Assembly: GCA_036785325.1 (NCBI GenBank)
Contig: JAXIVH010000008.1
Coordinates: forward strand, 12,690,582 to 12,754,581
Direction: 5' to 3'
DNA: 64,000 bases
DNA from: Urophycis tenuis
Taxonomy: Eukaryota > Chordata > Actinopteri > Gadiformes > Phycidae
Shown: piece by piece, positions 56,501-64,000 of the stretch
Position numbering within the stretch: the first letter of the stretch is position 1
How the letters are laid out: each line of letters starts with the position of its first letter
Notes under the pieces: model-generated
What the model saw: only the letters and a program-made list of their open reading frames with translations
Told to the model about the DNA's origin: nothing
Database searches by the model: none
Position numbers and translations under genes: made by a program

Positions 56501-59500
56501 AGCGACGAAGACGGCGGCGCCGCAGAGCCGCGCGGCGAAGACGACGAGGAGGACGAGGAGGAGGAGGAGGATGAGGATGACGAGGAGGACGAGCACGCCC
56601 GGGAGCACCCCCCGCCAGCAGCGGCCGCCTCCTGGTCCTGCGACCATAATTACAATGCCGTCACGCCAGAAAAGACTACACCCATATCACCAACAGTGTT
56701 AAACAAAAAGTGTATGTATCTCTTTAGACGGTCTCCGTAAATAACGCCTAACCACATCTCTTCACACTGGGGGGGGGGGGGGGGGGGAGGATTTGCATAT
56801 ATCTGTTGTATGCATCCACATCGTAGTTTTTGTGTAACCATAATGCCTTTTTTTAAATTGGTGAACCATGCATGAATGCACAGAAGGCAGGAGATTGTTT
56901 GGACAGAACCCTATATTATGCCAGACATTAATATAACGTGTACTATGCTGTGATATTGATGTCGATGTTTAATTGCCCGGCCGGTGGGAAAGGTAAGTGA
57001 CAAGCGTGACCACGGGTAAGTATAAGCCGTTTTGCATTGGAGTTCAAAGTACAGGTTGTAACTCAAGGGTCTCTGATGAAGACTCCGATGAAGGGACCAA
57101 TGGCGCACCAGCACTGAATCTCACTCCCTCTAAGCTTCCCAAAGTGCCTTCCTGTGAAATTCTTGTGAGGGCGGGTGTGTATGTTATTGAAATGAAATCA
57201 CCCATTTCTTTTCACCTGTGCGGGTCTGCAACCCGATTTCGGCAGCTGAGCAGTCAGTGTGGTTCAGGGTCCTTGTGTCTCCAGCAGGTAGGTCTCTGTG
57301 GCTCTTACTCTCTTCAGGGTTTTAAGGGAGCAAACACTATAAAGCTATCGCAGCTCCCCGTTGACACTGGGCATTAACCTGTCCAGCACAACCCTGTGCT
57401 GTACCCTTACTCTTCTGGGTAGCAGGCCGCTTAGCACTTTAAAATATACATATTTATTGATTGTGATGCATCACCACTGATGGCAAACTGGCTTTAAAAT
57501 AAAAGGTGATTATGACAGATTTTCGGATGCCTCGATTGATTGATGTGAGCGAGTGCCTTGAGTCTTGGCTTGCTGTTGGGTTGCTCTGAGCACCACTTTT
57601 TTTTTTAAACGAGCATGGGCCGCTGATCCACACACACATACGCATCGACCCCTGAAGATGGTTACCACGGAGACCTGCTCATCCAGTCTACCAAGGCAGG
57701 GCAGATCATGGAAGACCTGCCTCAGCGCCAGACCAGACCGGCTGGAGTCACGGCAGCAGGATCTTGGAGAGACCCGACGGCAGCACAAGATGGACCTTTG
57801 GACCCTAACCCCAGAAGACGAGTGGTCCACACCCCATGGAGAAGCGCAAGAAGAGGACCTTTTCACACACCCTACACCTGATAGTGGTTTCACATCTGAT
57901 GGGGTTTTTTTTAGTCCTTTTTTTATTTGCCCAGTTCTGTCGCCTCCTATAAGGGCTCAGTGAGTTGTTATGAAAAGCCACGGTCTGATGCACTGCAAAA
58001 GCTTTTTGTCTAAAGATGGTACTTAGCTCAGATGAGAAATTCGGGCAGTGTCCTCACTATTGCATTTATCCAGTATGATACAATACCCGGCACCTATTTC
58101 CTTTGAGCCTTAATGTACCTGCGTACTGATGATTTGATAATTGACTTCAGATGGCCCTGGAGAGACTGCATGTTTGGCTGTTGAGGTTGTTCCACACAAT
58201 TCTGGTTTTATACATCATTGATATATTTCACTTTCTGATTAGTGATGAGGTTTAGGAGAACTTGATACTTTCCCATCAGTGATTTTGTTTTTCTAATACC
58301 AATTCTAGCTGGAGCTGCAGAACCTATTGGTGACATGTGGAATGACAGTTGGGCATATTTTACTTTAGAGTCTTTGAAGTTTAACATGGACGTACACTTG
58401 GTCACGTCTTTTTTTATGGGGTGTGAGTGAAGATTTATCAACCATATTGTAACTTCCTTGTATGCTCATGGATGAGTCAGAGATGAAGTCAGATTTCACT
58501 CCTTCCATGGCAAGAGCATCACAGCAGATTTAGATTTGAATCGGTTTGAAGTGTTGCTGTAGGAACTAAGATCTGGCTGTGGATATGTAAGTTGTGTTGA
58601 CAAATCACACGTTGGATTTTATTACTGCAAATGAATGAAATCTAAATATTTGACACCTTCTGAAAACATGCATCTGTCGGTTTCTGCTGCATTGGGTGGA
58701 ATTCAACAATGAAGTGTTTGAACATTGCATAGAGGGTAGCAATGGAAGTGAAGTCTTCTGAAGGGTAATTATGGTAGAACTCCAAACAAGATCAAACAGT
58801 TGGATTTCCTTTGAGAAATTCACACATACTATAATTAGATCTTAAGCATTTAATTGATATGATTACAGAACACATTTTAATTAAATAATAATTTCACATT
58901 ACTGGAAGCTGGACAGATGTCACAAATTGTTGCTCAAGCAAGACATTTACTGTAAATAAAACTACTTTCCAGCGTGAACTTTCCAGTGAACTGTCTGTTT
59001 TAACGGATTGTGTGTGTGCGTGTGTATCTTTGGGAGAGGTGTGTGGATGTGAGTCTACAGTCACTAGTCAATTGTCTGGGAAAATGGTCTCATCTGCATT
59101 TCATGTATGTTGACTCTCACTTTAAATCTAAAGATTGCCACACTGTATATTAATTGCCTTGTATATATTATGTTTTGACCTGTGTATATAGTTGACATCC
59201 ATATTTGAACTCTGAACAGATCTTTGATTTCTTGATTCCCACCATACCAGCAGTTACTGTACTTGTAGTAGTTTCATAGTTTGTGACACTGTGTTAAAGT
59301 GTTTTGGAATGATTCATTCTGTTTTGTAATTGTGAAGTACGAGTTGTTAAAGGTTGATGTTTCTTATTTCCTCAGCGCCGCCCAAAGAGGAGAAGGAGAA
59401 GGAGCAGCAGAAGGAGCCGGCTCCTGCCGAGAAGCCCTCCGTCTCCACGACACCGGTCAAAAGCAAGAAGTCGCCGGCCGCCAAACCGGGGAAGGCGAAA

Positions 59501-60051
59501 GGCCGGAAGCCGTCCCCTCAAGCCGGCTCCAGGTCCACCAGGAAGCAGGCCGCGCCCGCCGGCAAACCCGCCCCAAAGTCCAAGAAACCCGGCGCCCCGT
59601 CGGCGCCGACCCCTTCCCCGTTCCCCGCCGGCCCCGTGCACATCACGGGGGCGCTGAGGGTCACCAAGTCCAACTTCACCATCCCGAAGAAGCAGCCACC
59701 GCAGAAGGCCCCCTCGTCCAAAAGCCACTCCTCCTCCTCCTCCTCCTCCTCCTTCTCCAGAGTGTCGTCGTCGCCGTCCTCCTCCTCCTCCTCCTCTGCC
59801 CCGTCCGGCCACTCCTCTTCCAGGCCCTCCCAGACGACCGCCTCCCAGTCGCCCTCCGGGGCCCCGGCGCCTCCACCCAACAACCAGATGAGGCAGAACA
59901 TCCGCCGCTCCCTCACTGACATCCTGTACAAGAGGTGAGAGCGTCTCTGCGAGTGTACCGCACCAGAGTTGACCCCAGACCACTGTCTCGATGCTAGTGT
60001 CTCGCTGAATGACCTTGTTGTAGGGGATGCAAGTATTCACTTTGCCGTTGT

Positions 60052-60089
<38 letters not shown>

Positions 60090-63000
60090 AGGGTGAGTGA
60101 CAGCGACGACCTGAAGATGACGGAGAGCGAGGTGGGCCGGATGGCGGTGGCCATCGAAAAGGAGATGTTCAACCTGTGCATGAACACAGACAGCAAGTAC
60201 AAGAACAAGTACCGCTCCCTCATGTTCAACCTGAAGGACCCCAAAAACAAAGTGAGAATCTAATGGTCCTTGGTTCTTCCCCGTCGTCACATTGATGAAA
60301 TAGTTTTTTTACGCTGACGTGAGTCGCGCAGTGCTCTGACTCTTGAGTGGTACTAATGGGATGCTTGTGATGTGGCAGGGCCTGTTCTACAGGGTGGTGA
60401 TGGGGGATGTGAGTCCCTTCAGGCTGGTCAGACTGAGTGCCGAGGAGCTGCTCTCCAAAGAGATTTCTGAGTGGAGGAAGCCTGACTCTGAGGTGAGGAG
60501 TGTACACAGGAACAGTTGGAACTGTGTACACGTGAGGCTTTGAGATTTCTATCCAAGTTGCTGGACAAATTTGAAACACAATCCCATTATTGTTGAATTT
60601 AAAAGAGAATGTATAGTGCAGTGGGTGCCTTTTGTCAACTTTGAGTAGGTTTGATTTTAGGTAAATGTGTTTATTTTTTTCTATTCATTTATTATGTATA
60701 AGATGTATTGAGATGTATTCTGTATTGTGCATCCAAATGAATGAATCATACTCCCACTTGTCCCGTCCCCTCAAGGCCCAGACCTCCAGTGGCCGATCCC
60801 ACTCAGGGTACTCTAAGTCAGGCCACAGGCGGGAGTCAGGCTCCCATAGCATGGATGTGGAGGACGCTCCACCAACATCAGATGCCGATGTATGTATCCC
60901 TGCTGCCTTGCCACCCTCTCGCATGGCTTCCGCTGCAGTAAGTGGTGGCATGCTCTTCTCTTCCTCTCCCTATTTCCTTATTGTGGCTTCACTGGGTTCT
61001 CCTGATGTCTTACTAAATCTTTGTCTGGACAAGCTGTCCTCTCATGCTTAAGCTGCTCTTTCTTTTCTACGACTCGCGTCTGTTTTGTTTTGTCTGTTTT
61101 GTTTTGTCTTCACCCAGAAGGTCACTGCGCACACTCGCACTGCCTTTTGCTTCCGCACATATCGTAGCTTTGTGTTGTCCACCACACGGTGGTCGAAGGC
61201 GGCGACTTGAGCGGTATTCTCTCTGTTACCTCAGGATCAAGAGGAGATGAGCTCCACGCCGTCCTCCTCGGCTCTGGGCTCGGCTGCGGAAGGAGCCGGT
61301 GGCGGCGGCGGCGGCGGCAGCGGCATGCCAGACATCTTCAGCAACATGCTGAAAGACACCACCGCCGAACACAAGACGCACATCTTTGACATCAACTGTA
61401 AAATCTGCACCGGTAAATAATCGTGACAATAGAACAGTGGTGTAGGCAAATTATACAATATAAGAAAGAAGACTGAAATCTGCCCAGTTGAGAACTGGGC
61501 AACCAACAGCCTTTCTTGTCCGAAATGTATTGAATGTAATTGAATGTAATGTAATTGAAGCATTATCGTGTCTTATCGTTTCCTCGTTGTGCACCTCCAG
61601 GCCAGAAGACCGAGGATGAGCCGTCTGCCAAGAAAGCCAAACTTGCCAAGAAGCCAGAGGCCAAGCCACCCAGACAGGAGCTGCGTTCGTCCAGGGATGC
61701 CCCGCCTCCTGCCTACCAGCCACACATGCCTGCAGCCTACCCCCCTCCAGTGTCCCAGGCCTACCAACACCCAGACACCATGTCCTACCACCAGCTCCCC
61801 CCGGTGTATCAGCCCAGCCCCATGGACGGCCCTATCCACTCTGAGCCACAGGCCCAGCCTCAGCTCTATCAGGATGACTATGGTGGCATGGTGCAGCCTG
61901 TCATGACCCCCGCGCCCATTGCCATGCCGACCGTGTCCTCGGTGAGCATCACCCGCAGAGACCCCCGCATGGCCAGGCACGGGGCCAGCGTCACGGTCAC
62001 CCACGCCACCCCCGAAACGCCAGCTCTGTTGCCCCTCTCGTCACTGGAGCCCCCCGCCCCTTTGGTCGCCATCCCAGTGGAGTCTGCACCCAAGGGCCCT
62101 CTGCCCATGCCGCCAGCTCCCCCACCGTCAGTGACTTCATCCAAACCAGCAAAATCCAGGTGCAATGTTACTTTCAATAATTCTGCCTCTTATCAGTGTA
62201 GTATAGTTTATATAGCTATATATTGTATATTATTGTATATTTGCACACTTCCTGAAGGATGTTTTGTTTTGGGTCTGCAGTAACAACGATCCTACCCCGG
62301 AGGGAGAGACTGCCATCTTCCTCCATGGCCAGGAGAAGATTTGGAAGGGATTCATTAACATGCAGTTTGTGGCAAAGTTCGCCACAAAGGCCTTCTTGGT
62401 GTCAGGATCCTTTGAATTTCTGAAGGAGGTTGGTGCCATATACACACCATCTCGTAATGTCTCTTTCTCTCTTTCACTCCTGCGGTCTCTATGTATGGAT
62501 TCGCATCTGTTTGTTAAATCCAATCAAAATCACCCTCTGCAGGACCTGCCGGACACCATCCATGTTGACGGCCGTATCCCCCCCAGCACGGTGTGGGATT
62601 ACGTGGGGAAGCTGAAGACCTCCCTGTCCAAGGTTGGCTCACAAAGCTCCGTCCGACAGACTCTGCAACACCTCATTACTACACAGTGCATCACTCGTTT
62701 TATCGCTCTTCGGCTCGCTCTTTCATCCGTCCTTTCTTTTTTGATCCTAAATGTGTTCTGTCTTTCTTTCTTTCCTGCTCCTTTCTTGCTTTCATTGTTC
62801 TCTTTGTCCCTCTTCCACACTTTCTTTCTTTCCGTCTTTGGTTCTCTCCATTCCCTCCTCTCTCCCGCTCTCCTCCTCCAGGAGCTGTGTCTGATCCGCT
62901 TCCACCCGGCCACGGAGGAAGAGGAGGTGGCGTACGTGTCTCTCTACTCGTATTTCAGCAGCAGGAAGCGCTTTGGCGTGGTGGCCAAAAACAACCGGCG

Positions 63001-64000
63001 CATCAAAGACCTCTACCTGATCCCGCTGAGTGCCAAGGACCCTCTGCCCTCCAAGCTGCTGCCCTTCAACGGCCCAGGTGAGCCTTCACACACGGCCGGG
63101 CAAAGAACCTCCCTGCCCTCCCTGCCTCCATTTCTCCTCCATTGGGACGAGTTGCATCTCTGACTGATGGGCATACATGGGTTGCCCAAACCAAAACAGG
63201 GTTAGGGTTGGGAGCAGACTCAAATCTAAATTGGCTCCTCCATAAGCAGGCGTAGTCAACTCTGAACCGATATTCTCACAGCGCATTTCACTCAATGATA
63301 GCTGACTGGTCGTTGGTTACACCATTTCTAACAAATTACACTCAAATAAGAGCCTACCCACACAACACCTTTAAATATTGAAGACAGGGCTGGGCATGGA
63401 GCCTAGCTTTGCTCTTTGAATTCTTTCCTGGAATGCACCTCCGTACTTTCTACATATGCTCTGTTTGGATTGGGAATCTGACTTTGTAGCACACGTTTAG
63501 CACATGGTTTCCGATAAAGGATGTTGGGCAATTCAGGTTGGTGTCCCCTTAAGAATTCCTGTGTCAGCCTTGACTCTCTCCCATCATAGTTTAACATGAT
63601 TCATAAACTGTTGTCTTCAAATACAAGCAGTTCTACGTATATTAATGGGTGTACTGGGTCTCACCTCACCGTGAAGTGAACACATCTCAGGAGTTATAAA
63701 GTACTAAAGGCCTTCTGTTGTCCTGATGATTGTAGATGTTCCTAGTAGCATGATAATCAAATGATGATTGATTTCATGCTATTGCTTATATAGAGTCTTA
63801 TCATGCTTGTGACAAGTTGGTTGTGACAAACAGGTTGGGACTAAATGCACTAAAAAGAAATGCAACAATAGCAACCAAAATGCAACCAAATATTGGTTGT
63901 TTGATATGATGTATGTATATATTTCAAATATAGTCCACCCCATAATTTCCTAAGATGTTTGTCTTTGTGTGTTGCAGGACTTGAACCGGCCCGACCCAAC
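50525..64000 (+). CDS. dido1: Death-inducer obliterator 1 (PHD-TFIIS-SPOC), 3' end beyond window
   Basis: Fifteen exons: 50525-50606, 51334-52498, 52794-53157, 53391-53705, 56429-56711, 59376-59934, 60092-60251, 60379-60492, 60776-60889, 61235-61412, 61601-62159, 62281-62428, 62543-62632, 62882-63077, 63978-64000 onward. Borders are GT-AG and phases agree; 1450 codons are visible. Order: conserved KTWGFRRTTIAKRD, PHD at about 407-455, Cys-rich KCIGPGC...CILKHAAAAMK, TFIIS-like domain at about 905-1010, HIFDINCKICTG, and SPOC at about 1300-1442. The family binds H3K4me3 and RNA polymerase II and affects splicing and transcription termination. The start ATG at 50525 follows an acceptor at 50487. 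The N-terminus (MEENMSPVLSLAPQ) differs from human, so this start is less certain than the rest. Confidence 0.93.
51334..53157 (+). CDS. dido1: dido1 N-terminal and PHD-finger exons
   Basis: Exon 51334-52498 carries KTWGFRRTTIAKRDMPV, RRSGRQSKRTDKLEEF and PTDAETASEASF, all matching DIDO1 islands. A long Glu/Lys/Pro-rich region follows, and the exon ends GGYDPNALYCICRQKHNKR, the first half of the PHD. The codon for Arg is split by the intron. Exon 52794-53157 completes it: FMICCDRCEEWFHGDC, then GEDYVCPNC, and ends GIKGRIEKATNPTGKKKIKI. The zinc ligands and the aromatic WF needed for H3K4me3 binding are intact. Confidence 0.95.
53706..56428 (+). other. dido1 intron with possible early transcript end and minisatellite
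   Basis: Reading past the 53705 donor adds VTRDRYRHSAL and a stop at 53739-53741, and AATAAA follows at 53868-53873, so a short transcript is possible. The rest is AT-rich with a (TA)n at 54228 and the 54-bp minisatellite at 55.4-56.3 kb. Confidence 0.45.
55400..56311. repeat. 54-bp minisatellite, about 17 copies
   Basis: The unit reads roughly GGTCTGTCCACGAGCAGAGT, then GAAGTCCTAGGTCCTGYAGC, then ATGTTGTAGTAGAT. Units begin every 54 bp from 55403. A block near 55441-55550 recurs 270 bp (five units) later at 55711, showing higher-order duplication. Because 54 is divisible by 3, both strands stay open for over 200 codons until a unit near 56088 loses one base. It is in a dido1 intron about 120 bp before exon 56429. 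Confidence 0.95.
56429..56711 (+). CDS. dido1: dido1 acidic exon with CDHNYNAV motif
   Basis: Starts RSAASGMRTTAASARE, runs through an Asp/Glu-rich tract, and ends with SWSCDHNYNAVTPEKTTPIS and NKK, matching the human SWASDHNYNAVKPEKT segment. The GTATGT donor at 56712 leaves phase 1 and joins 59376 to give K-S-P-P-K-E-E. Reading through the donor instead adds CMYLFRRSP and stops at 56738-56740. Confidence 0.88.
56741..58985 (+). terminator. Possible 3' UTR of a short dido1 isoform
   Basis: If exon 56429 is read past its donor, the stop at 56738 is followed by about 2.2 kb of AT-rich sequence with AATAAA at 58955-58960. Short PHD-only DIDO1 proteins are known in mammals. A poly-G run (56768-56787) and a few unsupported reading frames lie here. 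Otherwise it is intron. Confidence 0.4.
59376..60492 (+). CDS. dido1: dido1 TFIIS central-domain-like exons
   Basis: Exon 59376-59934 begins with Lys/Pro-rich sequence, then long Ser runs (SSSSSSSS), then MRQNIRRSLTDILYKR, the first helix of the TFIIS M-like domain. Exon 60092-60251 has VSDSDDLKMTESEVGRM and IEKEMFNLCMNTDSKYKNK plus YRSLMFNLKDPKNK. Exon 60379-60492 has GLFYRVVMGDVSPFRLVRLS and AEELLSKEISEW. This domain docks on RNA polymerase II in DIDO. A (TG)n run (60053-60087) sits directly against the 60092 acceptor. Confidence 0.95.
60776..62159 (+). CDS. dido1: dido1 linker exons between TFIIS-like and SPOC domains
   Basis: Exons 60776-60889 and 61235-61412 end with MLKDTTAEHKTHIFDINCKI and CTG, a conserved DIDO block. 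A Gly run of seven (61300-61320) precedes it. Exon 61601-62159 holds GQKTEDEPSAKKAKLAKK (likely nuclear localisation), then Pro/Tyr/Gln-rich sequence and SITRRDPRMARHG, a motif conserved with human SGRDPRTA. Confidence 0.9.
62281..63077 (+). CDS. dido1: dido1 SPOC-domain exons
   Basis: Exons 62281-62428 (FLHGQEKIWKGFINMQFVAK), 62543-62632 (DLPDTIHVDGRIPPSTVWDY) and 62882-63077 (ELCLIRFHPATEEEEVAYVS ... KDLYLIPLSAKDPLPSKLLP). SPOC domains bind phosphorylated Ser in the polymerase II tail. Two donors here are GTTGG-type (62429 and 62633), while the third is GTGAGC. Confidence 0.95.
63078..63977 (+). other. dido1 intron before the last visible exon
   Basis: 900 bp without recognisable elements. 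It ends at TGTGTTGCAG before GLEPARPN, which matches the DIDO GPGLE.PRPN sequence after SPOC. Confidence 0.7.

Noticed and set aside
56997..57963. Plus-strand frames of about 126-132 codons between dido1 exons
   Set aside because: No match to DIDO1 sequence, no supporting splice phases; probably intron or alternative 3' UTR.

Overview
The window is nuclear DNA of a teleost fish. Evidence: vertebrate split genes with canonical GT-AG introns, proteins close to the vertebrate SULF2, ID1, NCOA3, ZMYND8 and DIDO1 families, tRNA-derived SINE fragments with the common fish core around GTAAGTCGCTTTGGA, and very dense CA/GT and CT/GA microsatellites. I cannot name the species. Two runs of exactly 200 N (3698-3897, 24308-24507) look like placeholder assembly gaps of unknown true size.

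Layout. 1-2.3 kb: first coding exon of an extracellular heparan-sulfate 6-O-endosulfatase, best sulf2, minus strand, in a repeat-rich setting. 5.2-7.5 kb: complete two-exon id1, plus strand, with a TATA/CCAAT/GGCGCC promoter and, about 1 kb further upstream, a block resembling the mammalian Id1 BMP-response element. 10.2-30.9 kb: ncoa3, minus strand. Nineteen coding exons are resolved from just after the bHLH region to the conserved Lys-Tyr-Cys end, plus a noncoding first exon at 30.8 kb; the bHLH-coding exons were not found and may lie in the 24.3 kb gap. 34.5-48.4 kb: complete zmynd8, plus strand, twenty coding exons that join in phase to 1209 residues (PHD, bromodomain, PWWP, MYND). 48.5-64 kb: dido1, plus strand, through the PHD, TFIIS-like and SPOC domains, running off the window end.

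The genes are not an operon. They are, however, functionally themed: id1 is a BMP-responsive HLH inhibitor, ncoa3 is a nuclear-receptor coactivator, zmynd8 and dido1 are chromatin readers, and sulf2 edits heparan sulfate outside the cell. ncoa3 and zmynd8 are head to head about 3.7 kb apart, as I recall for human chromosome 20q13; id1 and sulf2 are placed differently from human.

Between the genes are hairpins and MITE-like elements, SINEs, a telomere-repeat-bearing inverted-repeat element in a zmynd8 intron, a 54-bp minisatellite with five-unit higher-order duplication in a dido1 intron, and several CTCF-like motifs. I saw no new type of genetic system. The most useful results are the reconstructed gene models, the id1 enhancer, alternative splice sites and the repeat structures. 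Exon borders come from reading splice sites and protein similarity by eye, without alignment tools.
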